Assembly: GCA_029945375.1 (NCBI GenBank)
Contig: CM057059.1
Location: 3,968,001 to 4,032,000, forward strand
Direction: 5' to 3'
Length of the DNA stretch: 64,000 nt
Origin: Agaricus subrufescens
Taxonomy: Eukaryota; Basidiomycota; Agaricomycetes; Agaricales; Agaricaceae
The position numbers and the translations under genes were made by a program. Position 1 is the stretch's first letter. Every line of letters starts with the position of its first letter. Shown in pieces: positions 1-9,568 of this stretch. The notes under the pieces were generated by a model, which saw nothing but the letters and a program-made list of their open reading frames with translations, ran no database searches and was not told where the DNA came from.

Positions 1-558
1 CTGAAGCTGACCACAAGGGCCAGGAGTTAGGGAGATCAGGTGGGAGGGCAGCTGGGAGAGGGCAGCTGGGAGGTTCCAGATTGCCTAGGAATGGTAGGGT
101 CATAACCCTGGTAGGTTCTGGTTCATTTTCATCAGAAGAGAGGCTGAACCCAACATGAGAGGTGCTAGCAGTGCCTGAGGAGACACTGCCATAGGGGATC
201 CTGCTGGCACCAAACCTCTCTTGTAATTTGGAGAAGAATTTGTCCAGGACACGCTGCCTGGAGCAAGGGCCCAATCAAGAACAAGAGTGTCCCTAGAAAA
301 CACTCCTTGCTTGTCTCTGGGACCAGATTTGTGTCCACTAGATTGGAACACCATTCAGCATGCAAACACTCAGGTTTACTAGATAAGCAACAGGTGTAGG
401 GGCAATTTCAAACAATAAGCCTCTGAGGTTCTTGCTAGAGCCAGGCACTGAGGAGGAGGAGAAATATGTGTCCAGGCCAAGCTGCCTGGTGCAAGAGACC
501 AATTGAGAACAAGAGTGCCCCCTAGAGAGCACTCCTTGCCTGTCTCTGGGACAAGATG
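1..558. repeat. Host DNA with diverged 228-bp tandem duplication
   Basis: Two diverged copies of one unit start at 241 and 469, giving a period of about 228 bp. The shared landmarks are a GCTGCCTGG block, then ACTCCTTGC and GTCTCTGGGA. The second copy is cut at 558 by a LINE and resumes at 6832, where a GATTGG...CATGCAAACAC stretch matches 340-369. No protein family was recognised in any frame, so this is treated as non-coding or unrecognised host sequence. Confidence 0.6.
545..558. repeat. Left target-site duplication of the nested LINE
   Basis: TCTGGGACAAGATG here is repeated exactly at 6818-6831. The two copies bracket the LINE and everything nested in it. The flanks beyond the duplication join into a continuous copy of the 228-bp host repeat. 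Confidence 0.85.
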
Positions 559-610
559 TTTTTTTTTTTTAAATCAGATTTTATTAAGCGCTGCCTGATT
601 GCATAGCGCT

Positions 611-627
611 CCTGGTCAGAGACCAGG
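611..627 (-). other. Conserved LINE 3' UTR hairpin
   Basis: A 7-bp stem with a 3-nt loop lies 51 bp from the poly(A) junction. The sense strand reads CCTGGTC-TCT-GACCAGG. The plus-strand LINE has the equivalent hairpin at 50740-50756 with two paired substitutions that keep the stem. Two AGCGCT blocks follow in both copies. A role in recognition of the RNA 3' end by the LINE reverse transcriptase is inferred. Confidence 0.65.
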
Positions 628-774
628 AAATGTGGTTAAAACAAAGCTCAGAACAACATGGAAAGAAGATAAATGAAAACAAAACCCAGAAACACAGAAC
701 TGAACTGTAATACAAGTATGTTAGGGCTGAAGCAATGTATGAAGCAGGCAAAGAAGAGACTTAGGTTGTATATA

Positions 775-1161
775 CAGTGACGGACAAAAGGGTTGCAATG
801 TTTGGCACCCCTTCAAAGATACCGCTATAGCGTGGGAACTATTAACTATGGAGTCACGTGAGTGGTACCGCCTGGTAGCCCAGCTTCTGTGCTTTCCCAC
901 AATATGCATATTATTATGTAATACTCAATATTGATGGACTTATAGGCAGTTTCTTGACAAAAGTCCATTGCAACCCTTTTGTCCGTCTCAGTCAAGGTTG
1001 AACAAAGTCACCTGACTTTGTTGATTGACAGGGAAATTCAGCACAGCCACAATCAACAAACATGAAAATCACCACAGCCACCTCTCCTATATATATAAAA
1101 GCCATCATTGACTCACTCCTTGAAGGGGTGCCAAACATTGCAACCCTTTTGTCCGTCACTG
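775..1161. mobile_element. Tc1-derived MITE (387 bp)
   Basis: It begins CAGTGACGGACAAAAGGG and ends with the inverted complement, flanked by TA at 773-774 and 1162-1163, as expected for Tc1/mariner. The first ~350 bp match, inverted, the transposase-proximal end of the Tc1 element at 9569-11177, including the TATATATAA upstream sequence, up to about 10 bp before the transposase ATG. It then jumps straight to the last ~38 bp of the opposite terminus. It is therefore an internal-deletion derivative that has lost the whole transposase and most of the far inverted repeat. It lies in the 3' UTR of the older LINE. Confidence 0.92.
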
Positions 1162-1387
1162 TACATGACCATATCAGGAGATGCATGTTGGAGGGGGAAG
1201 TGAAAAGGAAAGAGTCAGGAAGCATTCACAGGTCATGAGAGATGGAGAGGAGAAAGTGTTGTTAGGCCCAGAGGTTGCTGCCTCTGGCCTCCCAGTTGGG
1301 CCAGTCAGGGCAGGCTTGGATGAAGTTGCCAGCATATTCCTCAAGAGGGACATGGCGGACTTCTATGAGATTGTCAGAGTGTATGAT

Positions 1388-1633
1388 TGTCAGAGGTAGA
1401 TCATAGCGCATACAGAGATGGTTCTAAATGTGGCAGTAATGAGTGAATCAGATTAGAAATGAATGAGATATTCTGTGAACAAGTCTAAGAAGCTAAAGGC
1501 TTCTAGAGCATTCACAGACAAGTTCAACATGTACTTACTAATATATCACATGATCAGAAAGTCATACCATCTCTAAGTCCATATACAAGACTGTTGGGGC
1601 ACTCTAACACAAGACTGCTGGGGCAGTCTAACA
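1388..1633 (-). repeat. Copia-1 3' LTR (246 bp)
   Basis: It matches the 6050-6344 LTR but lacks 49 bp. The missing block lies between two copies of GTGAACAAGTCTAAG in the longer LTR, so it is a short-repeat deletion. The ends are TG...CA. The internal flank at 1634-1643 (CACACCCCCT; purine-rich on the coding strand) is the likely polypurine tract. Confidence 0.9.
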
Positions 1634-1659
1634 CACCCCCTTGATCCAACCAGTCCACA

Positions 1660-4600
1660 CTAAGGTCCAAGTCCTAACAATGGCACAGCAAAGTCAACAA
1701 CTTTCCTTGATACAGCCTTGGTTAGGATGTCTGCAACTTGCTGGTCAGTGGATACATAGAGAGGATCAATGACTCCATCTTCTACAGCCTTGCGGAGCCA
1801 ATAGAAGCAAAGATCTAGGTGTTTCATGCACCCATGGTGCTCAGGATTCTTGGCTACACTGATACCAGACTTGTTATCCATGAAAAGCATTGAGGGAAGT
1901 GTCTGGTGATAGCCAAACTCAGTCAGAATGTTCCTAGTCCACTTGATCTCCTTTCCAGCTTCGATGGCAGCAACAAACTCAGCCTCAGTGCTCGAGAGAG
2001 TCACAAAGGGCTGATGCTTTGAGGACCATCCTACAGCAGCCCCAGACACTAGAGTCACATAACCACCTGTAGCTCAACCTGTGGCCTTGCAGCCACCATG
2101 GGAAGCATCAGAATAAGTGGTGAACAGCTCTCTGGAGTCACTACCTCAGTAGACAAGCTGGTAGTGCATTGTGCTTTTCCAATAGCAAAGTAAATGCTTT
2201 ACAGCAAGCCAATGGGCAGGAGCAGGATTGTGATTGAATCTCCCAAGGTAGGAGACAGCATAGGCAATGTCATGACGAGTCATGGTGGCAAGATACTGCA
2301 GGGTGCCTACAGCAGAGAGATAGGGAACAGACTTCATCTCAGCCTGCTCCTCAAGTGAGGGAACAATGTCCGAGAGCTCAGAGCCAGGAGGTAGAGGGGT
2401 GGAAAGGGAGTTGGAATCGTCCATATTGAACTGTTCTAGCAGCTCCTTGATGTAGTGCTCTTGGGAGAGGGAGATGGAATGCTTAGAGTGATCCTGCTTT
2501 ACCTGAATGCCCAGCAGAAGTGTGGTAGAGCCTAGATCTCGCAGTTTGAAGTGCCAAGACAGCTCCAAGACAGCAGAGGCCATGGCTGCATTGCTTTTAG
2601 AGACTAGGGTAATGTCATCAATGAAGACTGGTACAATGACCTTGATGTCTCCCTTGGAATAGATATAGATGGAGTTGTTGGAGCAAAGTCTGGAGTAGCC
2701 AATACTCTCTAGAATACCTTGGAGCTTCTTACTCCCTTGTCTGGCAGCCTGCTTAAGGCCATAGAGCAATTTATGGAGCCTGAAGACCATATTAGGTCCC
2801 CCAGTATGATAGCCCTCTGGTTGTCTCATGTAGATCTCCTCCTCGAGTTCCCCATAAGTGAAGGCAGAGGAGATGTCAACAGAGTGCATTTTGAAGCCTT
2901 GTCTAGTAGCCAGAGCTATAATGAGTCTCAGAGAGGCAGGACAAAATGTAGGGGCAAAGACCTCGGTGTAATCGAAGCCAGGACGTTGGGAGAACCCTTT
3001 AGCAACAAGGTGAGCCCTATAGCGCTCAATAGAGCCATCAGCATGCCTTTTCACCTTGAAGACCCAGCCAGAGTTGACTACCTTCTTACCAGGAGGCAGT
3101 TCAGTCAGTTCCCAGGTCCTGTTAGCCTTGAGATTGAAGATCTCAGTATTACAGGCATCGACCCAGTGTTCCCTATCAGGGGACTGCATAGCCAACCTGT
3201 AGGTGCAAGGATCAGCTGTAGAAACAGCCCCAGCAAACTCGACCTTGTAGAAGTCAGTATCCACTGAAAGAGCAGCTTCATTGTCGTCTTCTGGGTCCCT
3301 GGCAGGCAAGTTAGGCTGTCTGACCTTCCACTAGTCACCAGGAGGCTTCCGAATGTGTCCAGTGCGACGTGGCACTCCAGAAGTGGGAGGAGTCACAGGG
3401 AGCAGAATTGGAGTTTGTGGAGGCAGAGTAGCAGGGCTAGGAGAAGGAGCAGGGAGAGGAGTCTCCTCTTTGAGAGGAACAGAAGGAGATCTCAGACTGG
3501 GAGGCTGAAAGCAAGCAGAGAGAGGGCTAGTATCACCCCCTTCATCTAGGAGAGGTGGCACTCCGAAATGTGACATCAGTGGTGCAGGAGAAGGCTCAGA
3601 AGTAGTCTGAGGCTCAGGGGAGGAGGGAGGGCCAGCAAATGAAGGTACAGCATTGAGTTGGGCTTTAGAAGTCCCAGGAAAGTACCTCTCGTCGAAATCA
3701 GCTCTCTCCAAGATCACTGAACGCTTAGTGACCAGATTGTAGAACTTCCAGCCCTTGTAGCCTGCAGGATAGCCTATAAACACGCATTTTTCAAAGTGAG
3801 GCTCTAGAGAAGTCCTCTTATCTTGCTGTATGTGCACATAGGCTGTACACCCCCATACTCGGAGGTGGGTGACATCAGGTTTTCACTTATAGAAAGCCGG
3901 GAAAGGTGTAGTCCCAGAAAACAAAGCAGTAGGCAGCCTGTTCCACACATGGACCATAGAAGAGACACATTCCCCCCAGAAAGAAGGGGGAAGTCAAGAC
4001 TCTGAAAGCATAGCAGTGATCCTCTCACCCATAGTCCTATTAGCTCGCTCCGCAAGGCCATTTTGCTGAGGCCTGTTGCAAGTAGAGTGCCTTCTTTCAA
4101 TGCCAGACTGCTCTGTGAACGTTAGAAAGGCTTTAAACATGTATTCACTGCCTTTATTGTCCTGTAGAGCCCAAATTTTGACTCCAAGTTGATTTTCAGC
4201 CCAAGATTTGTAGACTTTGAATGCTTCAAAGGCTTCTGAGTTGCTTTTAAGCAAGTGTACAGCCTGGAATCGCGTCACATTGTCTATAAAGGTGATCCAG
4301 TACTTGTAGCCTGAGTGGGAAGCGACTGGGAGTGGTCCGTGAAGATCTGAGTGCACCAGCTTGAGAGGAGATTGATTATGGCTGGAGGAGGGGGGAAATG
4401 GAAGTGAATGCATCTTTCCTGCAAGGCAGGGCTCACATATTGGGTCAGGAGGAGCATTAGAATCAAGTTTGAGGCCTGTAACAAGGTCCTTACTCAACAT
4501 AGACTTCACATCAGCATAATTGTGATGAATGAAGTGACGATGCCACAGGGAGAGGTCAGCTGGCAGTGTAGAAACAGAAAAAGTGGCCTCAGAAGTGATT

Positions 4601-5925
4601 GTAGAGCCATCTAGCTCAGCAGAGTTGTTGGAGTGAATGGTGGCTGTGAAAAGTGTTGTTCCCTTGCACTGGAAAGCGATAGAGCAAGCCAAAATGGTGA
4701 TATTAAAGCCCTTGTGCTGAGCAAGGTATAGACATGACAGCAGATTACTCCTGAGGTCAGGAACATGCAGTACTCTCGAAAATTCAACTGCTCTAGCCTC
4801 CTTTCCATTAACAAGTGGCCAAAAAACCACAGACCCTATCCCAGCAGAGTAGACAACTGAATTATCAGCTAATCGAATAGGAATGCAATTGGGGGCATAG
4901 TTTTTGAACCAATGACAATGTGGGGTCATATGAGAAGTGGCCCCAGTGTCTGCAAGCCAATAGAAGTTAGCATCGAGCTGTAGAGGCATAGAAAGCGAAG
5001 GGGAAGGGGAGGGATGTGTGGCACTTGCATTTCCAGCAAATCCACGGACTCTCTGCGCTTCTTTGGGGCTAGAACTCGAAGAGGAGCTTGCTGCAGAGCC
5101 TGAGGCATCATTTGAAGCATCCTGAGCCTTGTTAGCCTTGTTTCTGCAAGTTCTAGGCTTCTGAGCATCCTCCTGAGCACATTTCCTCACGTTTTCAAAT
5201 GTCCTACACATCTCCACCTTGTGACCCAGCCTCCCACAGAATTTGCAAGTCCCTGACATGCTTTTGAAGCCAGAGTGAGTGGCCAGGGCCTGGGAGCCTC
5301 CCAAAGTGTCCCCAGCGCATTTTTTGCATTTTATGTCCTCTGTGACAAAGGCCTGGTGAATTGTAGTCTTGTCTAGCTTGTCCATAGGCAGGAGAGACGA
5401 GGAGAAAGCGGAATAGTCATCAGGAAGGGCTCTGATGAGTGCCATTGATGCCAGCTCATCATCCAGCATCTTGAGAGTGAAGGAGGAGGGTCTCAACTCC
5501 TTAATGCAACGCTTGCAGCCCTCTACCCTGTTGATGAGAGACTGTAGGGACTCCTCTTTGAGTTTCCAGATGCTGAAGAGGTCATCATAGGCATTGAATT
5601 GCATTCCAGCCTTCTTCTGCCTGTGTACAGCCTCCAGAGCCTCCCACATCTTCATGGGGTCATCCTGGATGCCATTGAAGTGTACTCTCTGCTCCTGTTC
5701 AACCATAAGGAATAGCCAGCCAGCAGCCTTGTCACAACAAGCCTCATAAGCATCCAGAGCATCCGCTTCAGCCTGGGTAACAGTGGAGGAGACAGTGGGG
5801 GACTTCTGCTTGCCAGAGATGATTCTCCATAGCCCAGAAGCTTGCAGCCATGCCTCCATCTCTCCAGACCACATTGTGTAGTTCTCCACATTGAGTTTTA
5901 CGAGTGTGGGCATTCCAGAAGCCAT
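1660..5925 (-). pseudogene. Copia-1 gag-pol polyprotein, one frame with five stop codons
   Basis: The retrotransposon polyprotein (gag, protease, integrase, reverse transcriptase, RNase H) is read in a single frame of about 1420 codons from ATG 5925. Visible parts in order: copia gag (UBN2-like), CCHC knuckle CKFCGRLGHKVEMC (residues 227-240), protease ADTGAT (325-330), GAG-pre-integrase HHCC (WHRHF...CEPC, 461-500), integrase core D527/D589/E626, RT with FIDD instead of YVDD, and RNase H with SSTEAE. There are no frameshifts. The five in-frame stops are TGA at 3996, 3885, 2148 and 2076 and TAG at 3333. The TGAs sit where Arg is plausible (for example before KPDVTHLRVWG). Not functional as it stands, but recently so. 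Confidence 0.93.
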
Positions 5926-6031
5926 CAGAGTTGATTTGAGAGCAGGGGAAGTGAAATAGATGAAGGAGAGTAGAGAAAGATAGAAGAATGAATGAAAGTG
6001 TTGATTAAAAACTCCTTTTTTCAGCAGTTAG

Positions 6032-6049
6032 AAGCTGGGGCCCATAACC
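6032..6049 (-). promoter_or_regulatory. Copia-1 primer-binding site, half initiator-tRNA type
   Basis: Directly inside the 5' LTR the minus strand reads GGTTATGGGCCCCAGCTT. This closely resembles the site of Drosophila copia (GGTTATGGGCCCAG), which is primed by the 5' half of initiator methionine tRNA cut in the anticodon loop. The plus-strand complement GCTGGGGCCCATAACC resembles the D-stem-to-anticodon part of eukaryotic initiator tRNA with one extra G. The assignment rests on remembered sequence. Confidence 0.65.
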
Positions 6050-6344
6050 TGTCAGAGGTAGATCATAGCGTGTACAGAGACAGTCCTAACAGTGGCAGTA
6101 ATGAGTGAATCAGGTTAGAAATGAATGAGATATTCTGTGAACAAGTCTAAGCTATCTATCAAGATATAGAACTCTATACTCACCTGTGAACAAGTCTAAG
6201 AAGCTAAAGGCTTCTAGAGCATTCACAGACAAGTTCAACATGTGCTTACTAATATATCACATGATCAGAAAGTCATACCATCTCTAAGTCCATATACAAG
6301 ACTGTTGGGGCACTCTAACACAAGACTGCTGGGGCAGTCTAACA
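6050..6344 (-). repeat. Copia-1 5' LTR (295 bp)
   Basis: This is the longer of the two LTRs, with TG...CA ends and ATGAT immediately outside. It contains the 49-bp block absent from the other LTR, flanked by direct repeats GTGAACAAGTCTAAG. Several other mismatches to the 1388 copy (e.g. GCATACAGAG versus GTGTACAGAG) show modest divergence since insertion. Confidence 0.9.
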
Positions 6345-6817
6345 ATGATGATTTTTGGAACAAGTAATTGGGCAAGGGAAGGGGAGGTCCACTTGCAAAT
6401 GAAGATGGGCTGGGGGTCAGGTTCAAATCCCAGGATTTGTTGTCTATGGTTTTGGATGTGGTGCATGCTTTCAACATCCTTCCTGGGGCATGAGGGGCCC
6501 TGGAAGGAGAATGCCTTTGGGTTATCTAAGAGAAAGAGAACAATGTCCTCAATTTTGGCATAGTCATAATCAATGCATCTGGCATACCATTGGCATTTGT
6601 TAGGGATGTGTCAACGGGACTCAGTGATGTGAGGGTGACCTGGGCATGTGATGGTGGGGGGGGGGGGTCTGATGTTCTGAAGAATCTGTTCCTATATTCT
6701 CCAATGGGTGCATGATTGGTTACAGCATGACAGAATCTGGTGTAAAGTTGGACCAACTCCATAGCAGAGGTGAAGAAGTACATGCCCATCCATGGACCAT
6801 TACCATGTGTGGATGGG
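6345..6817 (-). pseudogene. LINE C-terminal coding fragment
   Basis: On the minus strand the fragment encodes NGPWM..YF.TSA...LY.RFCHAV.NHAPIGEYRNRF, the same block found in the plus-strand LINE near 49771-49905. A homopolymer run (13 G on plus, 6656-6668) follows, then the HILNKC-type zinc region in another frame, then an LGFEPDPQP block equivalent to LGLDPIPHS at about 50155. The frame continues at 1387 beyond the copia insertion with SDNLIEV. It is only the distal part of the protein, and it lacks RT and endonuclease. Confidence 0.85.
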
Positions 6818-6878
6818 TCTGGGACAAGATGTGTGTCTGCCAGATTGGGACGCCATTTAGCATGCAAACACAAAGGAT

Positions 6879-7082
6879 TTAGTTGCCTTCATTACTAACC
6901 TGTCCCAGCCACAACAAGTGTTGAAAAAAAAAGTCATAGTGTCTGTAAGCAGCCATATACCAAAGAAATGACTCAGTGTCTAATTGAGGATAGCACTTGG
7001 GACACAAAAAGCTGTACAAAACAGCAGAGAAGGTAGTGCCAATATCAATAGCTACAACAAGTTTCTCTTTTTCCACCTTCAT
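6879..7082 (-). pseudogene. HSP70-like ATPase, N-terminal fragment
   Basis: The translation carries VVAIDIGTTFSAV, the phosphate-1 loop of the HSP70/actin ATPase fold, about 8 residues from an ATG at 7082. A later LLWLGQ block recalls the WPGQ of fungal HSPA12-type proteins. The rest of the family sequence lies in the opposite orientation at 7874-9545, so the gene has been rearranged or two fragments sit head to head. It is only 67 codons long and probably dead. Confidence 0.6.
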
Positions 7083-7515
7083 GTCACTTGGGTCTTATAC
7101 CATTTGAGTCATTGGGATGTAAAATAGAGGAAGGCATTGCTGGACATTCGGTAAATTGGTGAGGCATGAGTAAGAAGTACTACTAAGAATCAAAAAATGG
7201 GTGTTTATAAAGGGGTAGTAAGGCCTCCACAAGCACCCTACCCACATCTTATTCAGAACCAGTTCACAAGTCTGATTATGAGACTTCAACAGGAGGATCC
7301 TCATTGTTAAAGTCAATCAAAGTTTTTTTCTCCAGACTCTGCCAAGTCTACAGAAAGAAGTTTGATTCTGTCCATGTCAAAAAGAGCATAGAGATGAAAA
7401 GCCCAAGTCATCCACTTGCTATTTTGCTCAATGATCAATCTTTGAATGACAAAGTTATCTACTGAGGTGAGGGCATGAGTGGAAAAGAGGTGATCTGTAT
7501 AAGAAGCAGTCCAGA
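7083..7515 (-). other. Upstream region of the minus-strand HSP70-like fragment
   Basis: An open frame of about 68 codons (7519-7313, minus) lies here but has no recognisable motif. It may be 5' exon sequence of the neighbouring HSP70-like relic or chance. Confidence 0.25.
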
Positions 7516-7602
7516 CCATTCTAAAACCTTCTAGAATCTTTTGAAACTTTCTAGAACCTTTTAGAACCTTCTAGAAGGTTTTAGAAGGTTCTCTATTCAC
7601 AT
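7516..7602. promoter_or_regulatory. Heat-shock-element-like array (20-bp period)
   Basis: The palindrome TTCTAGAA occurs at 7529, 7549 and 7569, exactly 20 bp apart, with further GAA/TTC pentamers between and after. The canonical heat-shock element is alternating nTTCn/nGAAn. The array lies about 440 bp upstream of the minus-strand HSP70-like ATG and upstream of the plus-strand HSP70-like pieces. It could instead be the U3 enhancer of an unrecognised LTR. Confidence 0.55.
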
Positions 7603-7873
7603 CATTAAGGAGAGTAAACAAGAGTAACCCAGAGTAACTCAGAGTAGTAAAGGAATTGTTCCTATTGGTTGGTTGTTATTAGAGTAGCTAAACTTAGATA
7701 CATAATTACTCATGACTAGAGTCCCTGGAGTCATTGGTAGTATCCTTCTCAGGTGTGTATATCAGTTGTACTTTGTCATCTCATCTCTCTGCTTATCTAA
7801 AATTACTGCTCTTTCCCCATTTATCTCTCAAGGTTACTTAGGTAAGCAAGATTTGTGATACTATGTTTTTTTT
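7603..7873. other. Possible promoter or LTR remnant
   Basis: The region is AT-rich with a GTGTATATCAG TATA-like motif at about 7755, a pyrimidine-rich stretch at 7778-7830 and a T-run at 7866-7874. This order resembles a promoter plus leader, or the R/U5 part of an LTR. No paired LTR was found. Confidence 0.25.
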
Positions 7874-9545
7874 TTGGCTCATCTCCTGATTGTCAAGTCA
7901 GTGCCAGATCTGAAAGTTCCCTCTGTGTTGCTACATGATAATAATTGGAACATTATGGCATGGGAAGTGCAAACATCTCATCAGGTTTGTTTGTTTCTAC
8001 TCCTTGGAGCTTTTCTCTCTCTCTCTTTCTTTCTTGATGAATCATCACAAACAGAATACAAAAGACAAGGCAGCACAAAATGGTTGGATACAGACCCATT
8101 GGTAAGACATCTCATGCAATGTCCTCATTCCACTTTGTATGCTGATACAAAAAGGAGGCTTTGATCTGGCCTACTCCTCAGCTTCCAGGGTCAGAAATTT
8201 GAAACCTATATCCAGTTTAAGATGTCAATAAAGCTCTGAATGCCTACACAATATTTCTTTACCTTGTTTGGGATTATCCCAAGTCACATTTTTGTAAACA
8301 TCTCAGCAGCAGGGCAGAATTCTGGACCTGTCTTTTTCCTACTCTTGAAGTTGTATTCACAACTGCAAATGGCTGGGAATTTTAACAACATAACCTGATT
8401 TGCCAAGCAGCAGTGACAGCAGGTCTTATTGGTGTAAGTATGACCCCAGGTCCAAATGACACCACATGGGATAGAGTGAAATTTGTTTCAGAAGCAGAGG
8501 CTGCAATGGTGTATACAGCTGATAGTGGGAGTATTGACTCTTGGCTTCAGGTGGGATGGTTTCTGTGCTCTCTTATCTTGATAAACCTGAAGCTGTATGA
8601 CTAGCCTGGTAATGATGTTATCTTATGCAATGCAGGGGAGGAACTATTGATGTTATGTATGTATCTAATCCAATGCCTAGGTATTCATGGTGCAGCCTTA
8701 ACTCTCTTTCAATACTAGGATCTATAATGTTGTGAAGACACACCCATTGGAATCAAAGGAAAAAACTACACCAAAATGTAAGTAATAATCTCATACAAAA
8801 GTTTCATCCTATGTCATCTTTTTGGTTGTTAAGCATAATTGCTGGGGCAGTTTTTGTTAACAACACTGCTGAATACTACTTTAAAAGTATGGTTGTCTCC
8901 CAGTTTAGACAATAGATCTCTCTGTTGACCAGTTTAGACAAACTCCATGGAACCAAGTGGGATGGCAATCCTGCCATTATCAAAGAATCAACAAAGGAAT
9001 TTGAAAGTGATGTCAAGAAAAATGTATGTTTTTTTCTGCCTCATTGAATACACTTATTCAATTGAAAGACATAAGTTTTCTGATGAGTCATTTGATTATG
9101 GTGTTGGGAGATTTGGTTCTGAATTGCATGACACAGCAAACATTAGAAATGGAAGACTCTATATTCCAGGGTAAGTGCCAAAAGTTGCTTTGCCTCCTGT
9201 ATGTGGAGCCTCATATCTTTTGAGAAGAGAGATTGCCATCCCCCTTGAGCATATACTCAGTGCTATCAAGTCAACTATTCTGGATATGTATGAATGATCA
9301 GGAAAGACAGCCACAGTAGGATCACTACTGACATTTAGAATAATCATGGCAACACTAACTCAGATGCCAGAACATTGTTATGGTCAGCAGATTCATGAAC
9401 TTGTCCTATGTGTATGCAAAAATTGAGGAATGGGGTAAAATTTGAAGATTCAAATTCACTAAACCAGATGGCCCAATGGCAAAGGCAGTATCCCAGGGTG
9501 CTTTACTATGTTATACAGTGGGCAACAAAACATTTCCAATGTTTT
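7874..9545 (+). pseudogene. HSP70-like (HSPA12-type) pseudogene
   Basis: Scattered segments in several frames follow HSP70-like order. KVPSVLLHDNN (about 7917) is the segment after the phosphate-1 region. TTANGWE (about 8365) then AGLIG, and DRVKFVSEAEAAM (8479-8517), form the conserved central block. KEFESDVKKN (about 8995) and RNGRLYIPG (about 9150) come next. KPDGPMAKAVSQGAL (about 9467) is the C-terminal KAVA.GA block. Stops and frame changes separate them, so there is no functional product. Parts of the same gene recur inside the satellite at 53430-53930 and 57140-57420, so it has been copied as repeat DNA. Confidence 0.75.
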
Positions 9546-9568
9546 GTACATTTGTAAAGAATATGCTA

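Larger units (their letters stand above)
1388..6344 (-). mobile_element. Ty1/copia LTR retrotransposon, complete, with 5-bp TSD
   Basis: The element is bounded by LTRs at 1388-1633 and 6050-6344 (TGTCAG...TAACA) and by a perfect ATGAT duplication at 1383-1387 and 6345-6349. It lies inside the coding region of the minus-strand LINE. Excising it at the duplication restores an open LINE reading frame across the junction. Its coding strand is minus, so the right LTR is the 5' LTR. The primer-binding site, a single gag-pol frame and a polypurine tract are in the expected order. Confidence 0.95.
559..6817 (-). mobile_element. 5'-truncated LINE copy, split by a MITE and a copia element
   Basis: Reading the minus strand, the element has three parts (6817-6345, 1387-1164 and 774-559) that join into about 0.9 kb of LINE 3' end. 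It encodes the C-terminus of the LINE protein, then a 3' UTR with a hairpin, an AATAAA-like signal and a poly(A) tract (T-run at 559-570). The same protein and UTR order is present on the plus strand at about 49760-50813. A 14-bp direct repeat (TCTGGGACAAGATG) at 545-558 and 6818-6831 is a target-site duplication typical of target-primed reverse transcription. Removing the nested elements restores collinearity with the plus-strand LINE. Confidence 0.88.

Noticed and set aside
2719..3267. Plus-strand open frame of 182 codons
   Set aside because: It is antisense to the copia-1 reverse transcriptase, which has clear motifs on the minus strand; no motif of its own.
7083..7519. Minus-strand frames as N-terminal exons of the HSP70-like gene
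   Set aside because: No HSP70 motif upstream of IDIGTT and frames do not join with convincing splice sites.
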